A DNA stretch of 64,000 nucleotides from Sphagnum magellanicum (lineage: Eukaryota > Streptophyta > Sphagnopsida > Sphagnales > Sphagnaceae), in the NCBI GenBank assembly GCA_021904315.1, contig CM038923.1, positions 14,886,038-14,950,037 of the forward strand, read 5' to 3'. Positions 21,640-32,299 of the stretch are shown here, piece by piece (position 1 is the stretch's first letter; each line of letters starts with the position of its first letter). Below the pieces are notes generated by a model. The model had not been told where the DNA came from and searched no databases. It saw nothing but the letters and a program-made list of their open reading frames with translations. The translations under genes and the position numbers were made by a program.

Positions 21640-23850
21640 CCAAAAATGAACCTAAGAATCATGTTTCATGCTCCCAAGAGTGCAAGAAAGTTGAAGGAAT
21701 GAACCCTCACACTCCTAAGTGAGTTTTCACTTTGGGAATTGGAGTCCCAATGGACTCCCGAATCTTCAAAGGCCGATTTCAGGGGTCAAAACTAATTAGA
21801 TTGAAAAGTTCCTTATATTCTGGGAAAGATCTCGGAATGTAGATGTTTGAAATGGGTTCAGATGATCCATTTGGATACATGAAACAAAAGTTATGGTCAA
21901 AAGAAGGGCCGAGAGTCAAATTGACAATTTGACTCTCGACCACTAAAAGTCAAGAATTGCTTTGATTTCCTTGCGTGTAGGTGGCGTGCGACATACCGTT
22001 GGAAAGTTCTTAACAAGGGCTACAACTTTGCTTGAAAACTCATATCAATCGGAGGTCTGCACACAAAGTTATGGGCCCTCAAAGTTGCAGGAGTTCCAAC
22101 TTTGGGAATTTCAGGACTCCCATTTGGAGGTTTCGGGACAAAATGCCATTTGGATGCTGGTCTCGTGGCCAACCATAGAGTATATTATAAAGGGGAAGGT
22201 GGTGGCTTCCCCCAAGTCCGGGTCGTGATGAATCTTGTGAATCCAAGTTTGCCCGTGGTTTGTCCTAACACCAAAAATGTTCTAGCTATGCACTAACCGA
22301 CTTGTTGTTTGGTTTGTGTAGGTCCATGTGAGTGATTGAATGCTTGTCATTCTTCTAAATTTCATCTCGGAGTTCCAACACGCCCCTTTACCCCCAAAAT
22401 GTTACGAGCTAAGGAGCGTGCATCCAACTCCCTGTTCTTCCGTTGTTTTAACTTTAGATTCACATTTGAGTTTATCAAAAAACTTGGGAGTGCATCATAA
22501 AATCCAGCTTGTGAGTTGATATAATGTTTTTGCCATTACAATGGGACAAATTCCACTTAAAGGCTTAGTCATGGTTAATAGGCAAGTCGTTCCAAAGATG
22601 CGTGCAATTTGGGGTGGAATGTGACCCTGTGTAATATGAAAACAAAGTTAGAACCACTGAAGGAATCCACTTGTTGAATCTTCAGGTGAAAATAATCCTA
22701 AAAGTGTTCAAAAACCAGCCTACAAGCACCACTTGCTAATAAATGTGGCATGCGTTGGAATGCCAACTTAGAGTCAGAAGAAAGTTCAAGGTTTTAGTTT
22801 GGCTCGTAATTTTCGGAAAAAACAAGAAGTAGCCATTTGATTCGAGGTGTAATGTGGTGAAAACTGGGGTGGTCTCAAAGGACGTGGGTGCGGGAGAAAA
22901 TGGTGCCAAATCGTGAGTTGCCCGAAACTATTCCCCTACGTGCCCAAATGCTAAATTGTGGAGCAGGCATTTGTCAATTAGAGGATCATGTTGGGGAAAA
23001 AGGATTGAGCTCAAACTGGTCGATAAAACTTGGGCTCACAAAAAAATTCCTCCTTCAAATTTTTTTAGTCACTTGTTAGAAATTTTTTTAGTCGAATCCA
23101 CATTTCCTTGCCTTGCCACCTTGCCACAAGGGGGCAAAACCAGACACCATTAGGGTAACAAGAGGAGCAAATGCCAAGCTACCACATTGTATGGGTTTTA
23201 CGTTAACTTATCCAATGGAAAATGAAATGTCACTTGTATATCACGCTATAAAATGATGGGGCCGCGGTTATACAAATGAGGACGACAAAGGTTTAAATGA
23301 AAGGACCCAAGGACATCCAATGTTGAAACCCAAGTTTAAGTTGATGCAAGCAGAGTGGGAATAAATGAAAGTATTGGGCCAAAATGATCATAAAAGTTTG
23401 GATTGGATGAATTATATGTTTAACAAAAACGTTTATCATGGCCAATTGTAGGGATCAATAAAGTGGGAAGGGGAATATGTCATAATTGTGCATGATTGAG
23501 GGGGTTTGGGAAAGTGTAAGGTTGGGACCCCACATTCACATGAAAGGTTGGGGGTTGGTAGGGGGAACTAGTAGGTGGTGTATGATTTGTTAGAATCAAA
23601 AGGGTAACTAATGGGTGGTTTGTGATTTGTGGTTTGCATGGGGGATGAAGTCGAAAATAGGTCAGTGGTGGCACATGATGAGGCGAATGGGTGATGAGAA
23701 CTACAAGGTTCAACGATACATAATGAGTTGGGAAACATGGGACATTTGGTGCCCATGAGGTAAGAGGTCTATTATGAACATGAGCCCCACTTTTTAAAGA
23801 CTGCCTACCATTACAAGGCAATCATAAATCTACAAAGCTAATCACACAAT
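21640..23850. repeat. Unclassified repeat-like DNA with internal similarity
   Basis: Less AT-rich than its flanks. Two stretches resemble each other (CACTTTGGGAATTGGAGTCC at 21729 and CAACTTTGGGAATTTCAGGA at 22095) about 370 bases apart, and phrases such as AAAGTTATGGKC and GGAAAGTTC recur. This could be the untranslated part of the adjacent minus-strand LINE or another retroelement. The minus strand at 23480-23821 is open and Pro/His-rich, without a known domain. Confidence 0.3.
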
Positions 23851-25750
23851 ACTAAACAAAATGGAAGGAAAAAGGTAAGAAACTTTCCAAGGAGTCTTTC
23901 GCTAAGGCATTATGCTAAGGCCAAACCCTAATTCATTATAGGCCTAAGTGTCATAATCATTAAGCTACTTAATTCAACAAGACCTAAACACTTTAATACC
24001 AAAATATTAGATTGGGACCTATTTGCACAATTGTAGATACATCCCATATTTTAAAGATTGCCTATTTCAACATGGTAATTTTAAACATATAAAGCCAACC
24101 ACATAAGACTGGATAGATCAAATGGAAAAAGACAATGAAGTTTGTTGTTTTGTTGTTTGTTGATGTTGGTGTTCTTGTTGTTATTATCTTCCTCCTTTGC
24201 TCTAAAAAGTGGTTATTCTCATATGTCCCATCGTGCTAAGAAAATTTAGAAAATAGATTTACAACTAATCCCCCTAATGGAAGTGTAACTAGACTATCAA
24301 CAAGGCCTCTTTATATTGAAATGGAATTAGATACCTTCTTTCCTATTTCTTAAAGGCCCGCAACTGTAATTTTTTTCTCTTTGTCTTTGTTTGGCCCTTT
24401 TTGTTTGTCATTCTCTCTTTCCTCTTTTTGCACGACACTAATTAGTGAGTGTAAGGAAGCAATTACAAATGTGGTAGCAAAGCTACTTCCACCACTGCCA
24501 TTGCCACCCAAATTGTAGCAAAACCCTCCTTGCCATTATCACTAGTCTTTAATCTCCTTTCTATGCCTTTCTTTTCATTGTTTGATTCTAAAGGGAGTTG
24601 TTAATTTGTGAACACAGTGTTAGAAGTCCATTCATAGCTAGGCATAGGCATCTAGAGCATGCACAAGAAATCTAGAGTCCAAAACATTCACATTTATTTA
24701 GCCCCAACTTATTGAGATTATATCTATCATTTCTTTTTTTGTCATAGAAGAATGTAACAAGACACAAAGGGTCCATGGACCCTTCATTGGTGGGAGGAGA
24801 AGGCCTATTTGACAATGGTTATTTTTTTGGTGAAGTGACATAGATGGAATATGCTTCATGTGTGTAACCCCATGTACATTAAATTTGTTACAAGTTATAT
24901 GCATGAGAGAAAGAAAACACCATTTACAAAATTTGCAACAATTCCAATGTAAGTTTGAAGTTGAAAAACAAGATCCATGGACTAAAATAAAAACAAAAAC
25001 ATTTTACATTGATTTTGACTGTAAATGTCCAGGGCTTGGAAAATCAAAGGTGATGGTTCATGAGAGCCAATTGTAAAAAAATTAAGAATTACTTTTTGAA
25101 ATTTACCCTTTCATTAATTAAAATGAAACCGACATTCTTGCGATTTAGGGTGGGTGGTTTTTAGTGGTACCACCCAAATGGTAATGGGGAACCCATTTTG
25201 AGAATATGGCAAAAATTTTAAACATTTTCAAACATTCTAAAAATTGATTTTTGTCTAATGTCCTCTTAATGACCAACAACAATGATTCTTGAGAGGCTAC
25301 AATAATTTGAATAAGTCATTAAATTCAAAGAGGGTTTAAGCTCATCTTAAATGTGTTCATAATATAACACAATGATCAATTGCCATTCCAATTTAACCTT
25401 GTGTGTAATACTTAGAAACACCCCACATGGATCATAGTCTAAATAACAAAGGGAAAAATTGTCCTACATTGAACTTGTATCAATTTGAAAATGTTGATCC
25501 CACAATGGGCAGTCAACAATTAGAAGGGCTAAGAAATCCTAAAAACTCACACCTTACCTATTTTTTAGTTGGCATTGCCACTAAAGGCTAATAACACATA
25601 TGCAAGAAGTTAAGATCCCAACATGATATGAACATTGTGAAAACAACCTTTCACAAAATGCAAATCCTTTTTGATTTTTTGGAGTTGTAGTTTAATTGCA
25701 AGCATGTGATTTTAGGTGACCAAAGGCCAAGCTCTTGCAGAAGCTTGTTT
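23851..25750. other. Noncoding stretch
   Basis: No gene, clear repeat or structural element seen. Contains short simple T-rich tracts only. Confidence 0.5.
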
Positions 25751-25751
25751 A

Positions 25752-25928
25752 CCCATCATTCACAAAATTCCATGCAACTTGTGCAAGTGTATTTGTAGCC
25801 ACTTGAAACTTCCTAATGGCTACCACTAGCGGCTTGTAGGAATGTTGAATGTTAATATCAAAGTCCAATGTGGTGAGCACTAATCTTTTTCCCAATAACA
25901 TCTTTTCCTTTTGTACTTCATAGACATC
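25752..25928 (-). pseudogene. Cyclin-T-like exon (CYCT)
   Basis: On the minus strand about 58 codons read as [40 protein letters not shown] and [11 protein letters not shown] in succession. This closely follows the plant cyclin T exon between the two cyclin folds (VYExQKExxLLGERxVLxTxxFDxNxxHPYKPLVxAIKKF...[12 protein letters not shown]). Cyclin T pairs with CDK9/CDKC as P-TEFb and drives transcription elongation. The block is bounded by an AG (GTTCAAG before GATG) and a donor GGTAAAC after NDG, so it looks like a spliced exon. Neighbouring cyclin exons were not found on either side within a few kb. It is a lone fragment, a gene with very long introns, or a pseudogene. Substitutions such as GER to GKR and HPY to HSY are seen. 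Confidence 0.65.
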
Positions 25929-26614
25929 TTGAACACCCACACATAACATAACCATGATCAATACCCAAAGTTAAAGTAGACCCTACTAATAGAGAAATGC
26001 AAACCACATATTCAAACCTTATGCTTGGCCATGGCTTTCCAAAATCCCTAATTAGCCATTGGCCATTGTAGCAGTTCATTGATGTTACTCCTCTAATAGG
26101 GAACAATATACACCATGTTTAAGAAATCCATTAGGACAATGCATGCTTATTTTTATTGATTATACTCCTTGCCTATGGTTGAATGGGATGAGAATGTAGC
26201 AAAAGCCACAAATGTTGCAAGCAAAGATAGGTTAATGGTTGTTTCATATTGCGACTTCACCATTTTTCTTGCATCAATGGCTCTAACTATATGTGTTATA
26301 TTTGTTGTAGCAACAACTCCTCTTACCACCATCTCATTACTATTGTTACTTTCAAATCCCCCTTCCCGAACCCTAAAACACACTTACCCCTGAAAACTTA
26401 TTAATGATGAAAACTCCAGCATACTTCAGAGGTTTATAAATATCTTCATTAACCCTATCTAATATGGTTTGATAGGTTCGTGAGAATTTTTGGAAGACCA
26501 ATGTAATTGCTAGAAAGAGACTTTTTTTTTTTTTGTGAATTCTCAGTAGAATAAGGTTACATGTAGGCCTGAATTCTTTTTTTCCAGACCAATGAATTAT
26601 TGAATTTGATGGTT

Positions 26615-26617
<3 letters not shown>

Positions 26618-26650
<33 letters not shown>
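26618..26650. repeat. (TA)n microsatellite
   Basis: About 33 bases of pure TA dinucleotide. Confidence 0.95.
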
Positions 26651-26653
<3 letters not shown>

Positions 26654-27035
26654 TTGAATAAAGTAATAGTCAAACTGTGTAGTTGTTATTTACAGATAGG
26701 GTTCTAGTAAAATACTTGTGCACTTTATTGGATAGGGCAACATTTTCAGACCAAGGGGGTTACCGAATTTGATACTTTGAGTTTTTTTTAAAAAAAATCT
26801 TCAATGTATTAGCACGTCAAATGTGTAATTACTATTTATAGAAGCAATTTTTTTGTTTCCCTACAACCCTCGCCAATTCAGGTCTTAAAAACTCATTTGA
26901 GGTCTCAAATTCAGGACAGGGCGATGTGACCTCAGGAGCGTCCAGTAATTCTGGAAGGCGCTCAAGGCCTTCCCCTCAACCAGTGGTCCCCACCATTGAT
27001 TCCACATCACTACAGTGTTCCACACCATTGACTCA

Positions 27036-27325
27036 CATCTCAAGTGGTAGAACCACAAGTGGAACAGTCAGATAGAACCACGTGTCCCACCTAGGAAAAA
27101 CCCAATCAAGCATGTTAATAAAAAAACCAAAGCTCACATCTCATGTGGAACTGGTAGAACCCCAAGTGGAACAGTCAGATAGAACCACGTGTCCCACCTA
27201 GGAAAAACCTAATCAAGCACGTTGATAAAAAACCAAAACTCACATCTCAAGTGGAACTGGTGGAACCACAAGTGGAACAGTCAGATGGAACCACGTGTCC
27301 CACCTAAGAATTTATAAAGTGGGAG
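27036..27325 (+). repeat. Three tandem copies of a roughly 105-base unit
   Basis: Each copy begins CACATCTCAWGTGG and contains AAGTGGAACAGTCAGAT, GGAACCACGTGTCCCACCTA (or AGAACC) and CAATCAAGCAYGTTRATAAAA. Copies start at about 27037, 27133 and 27240; the third is cut short at AAGAATTTATAAAG. Each copy contains a CACGTG palindrome (a G-box core). Confidence 0.85.
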
Positions 27326-27403
27326 GATGTTAAATCACCCATTACCGAGTACTTGTTGACCGAGAGAGTGTGGCCGGTTCAAGAATTCTAGCCCTTTGTT
27401 GTT

Positions 27404-27685
27404 GGCAAACTAAGTTAGCAGTTAATTTGATACTTCATTGGTTGGTTGAAACTCTTGAAGAGCAAGGGTAACAGTCCATTTGGTATGCAGTAACTAACTA
27501 GACACTGATTAATAGCCTAGTTAGCTGCTAGAGCTCCTCCAACAACAACACAAATTCCTGGAAGGAGCTCTAGCAGTTAATTAAGCTATTAACCAGCGTC
27601 TAGTTGCCGCATCCCAAAGGTACCTTTACCCTGCCCTTCAAGAGTTCCAACCAACCAAGGAAGCATCAAACTAACTTAGTTTGAC
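27404..27685. mobile_element. Foldback (hairpin) MITE, 282 bases
   Basis: The left arm from CAAACTAAGTTAG to CTGCTAGAGCTCCTCC (27545 or so) is the imperfect reverse complement of the right arm from GGAGCTCTAGCAG (27563) to CTAACTTAGTTTG (27684). Matching landmarks on both arms are TTGGTTGGTTG, ACTCTTGAAG, GGGTAA, TTAATAGC and GCTAGAGCTCC. The loop is only about 18 bases, so an RNA from here would form one long hairpin. Confidence 0.75.
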
Positions 27686-28427
27686 AATCATATGATGAAT
27701 TTGTGACGTATACACACCTTTTGATTCGAAAACCAAATTCCACCCTCCAAGTGTGGACTAAAAGGGCCAATAAAACAATAGAACGTGAACAAAAGTGATA
27801 ACTTCCTATCCTTTGTGCTACGGTGGCGGCTTGAATCGGTTGCATTAGCATGACATCTTGTACTCAACAAATTTTCATTTTCCTTTCAACTCCTACATCA
27901 TCCCCGTACACAAAGTAGCTTATGAAAGTTTGTAGCTTAGATCATCAAATGCGTTGCTTCTTCAAAATGCTTTCAATGTGTTGGTCTGCACACTTATTCC
28001 CCTTTTTGTATAATACCGATTAGACACACAGTGGCCACGTGGCCCAATTGGGAAGACGGGTCTGGAAAGGGTTTTTGGCCGGATATTCTAAATGAAGAAT
28101 ATTTGCTTCTAGATCCCAGTTGTGTGTGGTGCATGTGTGTTTTATTTGGGGTCAAATTACTATTCTAGTCAAACACACCACTAGGATCATTTGACTAAGG
28201 CTCAATTGGATTGGGTCCCTCTGACTGGAGGTGATTCTGTCCAAAGGGTGGGTGATTTTGATATTCTTTGGATTTAGAGGAAAACTTGAATTAAAAGTTG
28301 TCAAGTCTTTGGCCCAACACGGTTCTCGTACACTGATGGGAACTCACTTGTTCTCAAACACTAGAACCCTCTTCTGACCTAGTGTTCCTCTATAGCCCTT
28401 TGCCCAAATTTTAACAATATGGGGACG

Positions 28428-28612
28428 AGGTCTTAAGAAAAAGGGATTTCCCTCCCCCTTCTCTGGAGAGAAAGGGAGTTTCGGGTCTTAAAAGAAATGG
28501 ATTTCACTCCGGAGAAGGGGCAGGTTCTCAGGAGGAAGCTTGGGGAAGGGAGTTTTGGGTCTTTTTAAAGAAAAGGGATTTCCCTCGTGAGAAGAGAGAG
28601 GTAGTTTGGGGG
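28428..28612 (+). repeat. Imperfect three-copy tandem repeat
   Basis: Three units begin GGGTCTTAARARAAA or similar and continue GGATTTCCCTC and GAGAAGG/GAGAAAGGGAG, at about 28429, 28484 and 28557. Unit length varies from 55 to 73 bases. Confidence 0.6.
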
Positions 28613-28742
28613 AAATCGTGAAACATTCCACAATTTAGTTGCACCCTCCATCCAACATAACATCCATGAACAAGGATGAACCCCCAGCCTAATGGCTGAA
28701 TTTGGGTACCAAGTGGGTGTCAACAGGTCCCTCGTTGGGATC

Positions 28743-29118
28743 CATGCCAACGGCAACAGCGAACAAGCACCCACCAGCGCACCATCAAGGATGAATGGTA
28801 AGTGTTCAGGAAACAGTTCTCTGTTGGGTTCCAGTTCCCTAGCTAACCACAGTGGTTAGCTCAGTTGCTTTTCGTTTTTTTTTAACGTACCTACCAACAA
28901 CCCACAAGCAGATTGTTAGTAGGTAGGTAGTAAAAATAGCCTGTATCTATGTATAAACCATCTACTTACCTAGAAGTTACCTATTTTCCTACAGAATTGG
29001 TTACCAAGGTGAAACCAAATATTAACTCAGTTGAGGTTCATCCACAACTGAGTAATAAGGGGCGTCCAGTGGATGGTACGCTGGTGGGTGCTGCTGGTTC
29101 ACTGTGGCCCATGCCAAC
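28743..29118 (+). mobile_element. MITE with inverted ends and 9-bp target duplication
   Basis: The element runs 28752-29109 and is flanked by direct copies of CATGCCAAC (28743-28751 and 29110-29118). The left end GGCAACAGCGAAC then AGCACCCACCAGCGCACCAT is matched by the right end, whose complement reads GGCCACAGTGAACCAGCAGC then ACCCACCAGCGTACCAT. A 9-bp duplication fits Mutator-like (MULE) elements. There is no ORF of note. The inside carries GTAGGTAGGTAGT and CTACTTACCTAG inverted motifs. A second, inverted copy lies at 53230-53624. Confidence 0.8.
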
Positions 29119-29456
29119 CCCTTGTACCACCCACCTATGTCTGCCTACTAGCCAGTTACAGGCACTTTGACCATGGTTTAGTAATTTTGGTTCTTGGGCA
29201 TAGTTAGAGTAGGTGACCCGGACCCTCAATACCAGGGTTCTATGTCGGGCAACTCCTGACCCAATCGGGCATAGGTGGGCAGTTATTTCAATGGCTCCCG
29301 GCTCCTCAGGAGCTACCCTACCCATAAACCACTCTCTTTTTATTTCCATGTGTATTTGAGAGATCGCTCCCAGGAGAAAACCCTAGGACTAATGCCATGG
29401 GTAGATCCTCCTACTTTTATAGATTCCCACAATCCCATGGAGGAAAGAAAAAGAGA

Positions 29457-29754
29457 AGTTGTTTATGTAGGTAGAGGTTCCCGTGCGAGTGGGTTCCCTT
29501 TAGGTTCTCAGGAACACCCTTGGGTGCCCTTGCCTCATGAGAGAACCCACTCATATGAGAGCCTCTACGATAAGGTAATGGTGTTGTAGCTAGTAAGCCT
29601 TGAGAAGTTGTTTATGTAGGTGGAGGTTCCCGTGCGAGTGGGTTCTCTTGAGGTTCTTGGGAACACCCTTGGGTGCCTTTGCCTCATAAGAACCCACTCC
29701 TATGAGAAGAGAGCCTTTACTATAATGTTAATGGCGTAGCCAACAAGCCTTGCG
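29457..29754 (+). repeat. Two-copy tandem duplication, about 150 bases each
   Basis: Both copies start GTTGTTTATGTAGGTRGAGG and go on TTCCCGTGCGAGTGGGTTC, GAACACCCTTGGGTGCC and TTGCCTCATRAGA, ending near AACAAGCCTTG or TAGTAAGCCTTG. Within each copy GAGTGGGTTC and GAACCCACTC form an inverted pair. Confidence 0.85.
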
Positions 29755-29793
29755 TCTTGCAAAAAAGCCATTGTGGCAAGCTCTGTTGCTCAT

Positions 29794-29823
29794 AATGGCA
29801 GAAAATTATAATTTTCTGCCATT
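29794..29823. repeat. Perfect 30-base palindrome
   Basis: AATGGCAGAAAATTA followed directly by its exact reverse complement, with no spacer. Confidence 0.95.
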
Positions 29824-30526
29824 CAAGGAGGAGGGCCCATTGTACCTTGATCATTACACCAGATAACTACCACCTCATGGATTAGCATGTAACCCTAGAG
29901 GATGACACACATTCCGACGTGGAAATGGGCCCAGCCAGGCCTATTCACCCTATGGAGCTCAACATGTTCCAGGGTGGAATGGGCCATGCTGGGCCTGTTC
30001 CACCGTACATTATCCCAGCCTTGTGGCCATCCCTTTTGAAGACAGGAAACATATTCACACGTGTCATGCTTATGTGAGTTTTCTAGGGTTGTGCACTTTA
30101 TACTAACCCTAAAACACTTTGACCTAAATATCCAACATGTGGGCAATGATGTGGTGGTGGATAGAGAAGGGCCATCCCTTGCCCAAACTTCCTTTTGTAT
30201 GGAGTGTTTTTTCATTTGTGCCACAAAAAAGAAAAAAAGAAAAGGAAAAAAAAAACACTTCTATATGACCGTGGGGTAAATGGTATAGGGTAAAACCCCA
30301 TGGCATTGACTGGGGTTTATTTATTTATTTATTCATATATGTGATGTAGCTGAACTGGCAATCATCCATAATACAGTTTAGCCAAATTTGGCTATAAATA
30401 GGATATGAAACTAAAAAAGTTTAGGATTCCTTCACATTTATGGCTACATGCCCAAACCCAACAGAGAAATCTGGCAATATTTCCAAAAAAAAAGTAAGAG
30501 GTTTTTAGTTTTTACTTACACCTATG

Positions 30527-30672
30527 GGTTCACGGTTTTGAACTTTGACCCAACATTTTCTGTCCATGTTTCCAGGAGTGGATGAACAAAGGGGGATGGG
30601 GTTCACGGTTTTGAACTTTGACTCAACATTTTCTGTCCATGTTTCCAGGAGTGGATGAACAAAGGGGGATGG
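30527..30672 (+). repeat. Near-identical 73-base tandem duplication plus a diverged third copy
   Basis: Copies 30527-30599 and 30600-30672 start GGTTCACGGTTTTGAACTTT and differ at about one base (GACCC versus GACTC). A diverged third unit with TGAACTTTGACCCCCACATT and TTTCTGTCCATGTCTCTAGG follows at about 30727-30790. Confidence 0.9.
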
Positions 30673-31245
30673 GGTTATGTGTCTAATAGGTTTTTAGGCC
30701 TATATATCAGGGGCTCATATACATAGTGAACTTTGACCCCCACATTTTTCTGTCCATGTCTCTAGGAGGGGATACACAAATGGAGATGGGGGTTATAAGT
30801 CAAGATGGGTTACAACTTTTGACCCCTCTTTTGTGGGAGACCCCCCCCCCCTTCCCCCTTTCCCTTGTTTCTTGTTGGATTCATGTTACAATTGTGGTTT
30901 AGATACTAGAGTTATTCCTAAAGTATTTGGAATAGGGGGTTGAGGGTCTTTGATAGATTTTTAAGTAGGTAGGTAAATTGGTAAGTAGGTAGGTACTTCA
31001 AATTTCAAAGCAAGTAATTAGCAAAGTTTGTGAAGCATTTTTGAATTTCTTTGCATTTTGAATTTTTGTGTGTGCTTGCGCGTGCTTGAGTGAGGGAGAG
31101 AGGAGTCGATCAATCAAGAGTAGACAATTGTGTGCATAAAGCAAATCATTCCACAAAATTTCTTTCAATTTCGAGAAAGGACAATGAACGAAGATTATAC
31201 CTATTGTTAATTGTATTAGTTAATTGTTGTGCTTCCCAAGTTCTA

Positions 31246-31266
31246 TTATTATTATTATTATTATTG
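31246..31266. repeat. (ATT)n microsatellite
   Basis: Seven ATT/TTA units. Confidence 0.9.
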
Positions 31267-31739
31267 GAATGAGCCATTTTGATTGGTCTATCATAAAACA
31301 AATAGTGAAAATTTAGGAGGCCCTTCAAATTAATTTTTTAAAAATTTCACAAGTCTTTATATAGACTTTTTCAAACAAAATCACCTTTATTGCTATTTGC
31401 ACTAACATTTACAAGACATAAAAAATGAACTAACATACACTTTCTCCCCTTCCTTGTCTCTCTATCTCTATGAGTGCCTCTATGAAAGTAACACTTCACG
31501 ATTATGAGAGTAGAACTATAATTCTTATATACCGTTCACCCAAAGCAACTTGCCAAAATCAAACAGATTTTACACAACTTGTCAAACTTGCACAAAGTTT
31601 TGCACAAAACAAGTCTTACAACAAATTGAACTCAAGATAAGTAGTTGTAGAAATTAGCCTCAACCCAAACAAATGACACGCATTTCACTATTGCATGTGG
31701 AAGTAGTGGATGATTACAGAAGAAAGAAAACACACACAC

Positions 31740-31890
31740 ACAACCCTACACCCACTCTCAAAAGGAAAAAAAATTCCCTAAGTGCATGTCCAACCCTCTC
31801 ATTGGCTACATGAAAATCTTACTCCTAAAACAACTTGTCACCATTTTTAACCTAACCTACCTAATACCACGATCATGAATTGGTGTACCT
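31740..31890 (+). repeat. Dispersed repeat family, copy 1 (partial)
   Basis: Shares with 36395-36560 and 46165-46380 the series TTGGYTRCATGAAA, CTTGTCACCATTTT, AACMTAGGTTAATACC or its relative, and a preceding A-rich/C-rich junction. Here the C run is absent. Confidence 0.5.
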
Positions 31891-32299
31891 TTGTGTGTGT
31901 GTGTGTGTTTTGTTTTCAAATTGAGAGAATGGAACCATTTTGTTGAGATTGAGAGAGAAGAGCAGTTTTGGTTTTTTTTTCCCCATTAGGAGAGAGGAGA
32001 GAGAAGCAGCACAAGCACACTTATTTTTCAATTCTCATTCTGAGTTTTTGTGTTTGGATTTGTGTTGTTCCCAATGTGTTCCCACATGCTCCCAATTGGT
32101 TCCCCAACCTGATAAAACCTCACTTTATCCCATATCCTTTGCCCTAAGTTCTAGTCCTGTAACCTATATAACTGGCCTAAAGAGAAGATTACAACAAATC
32201 TATTTTGGGATTGTCCAAGGTTTGATTAAATTTTCGGTGATGAACCAAATAAAAAAATGCCCATTGCAACAGAGAAAGAAAAAGAAAAATTGAACTTTG

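Noticed and set aside
23480-23821. Pro/His-rich minus-strand ORF as a LINE ORF1
   Set aside because: No zinc knuckle or RNA-binding motif; position upstream of the LINE is suggestive only.
26153-26393. Further cyclin-T exons next to 25752-25928
   Set aside because: Open on both strands, but the translations do not show the expected DRRTIATVCMFLAGKVEE-type motif.
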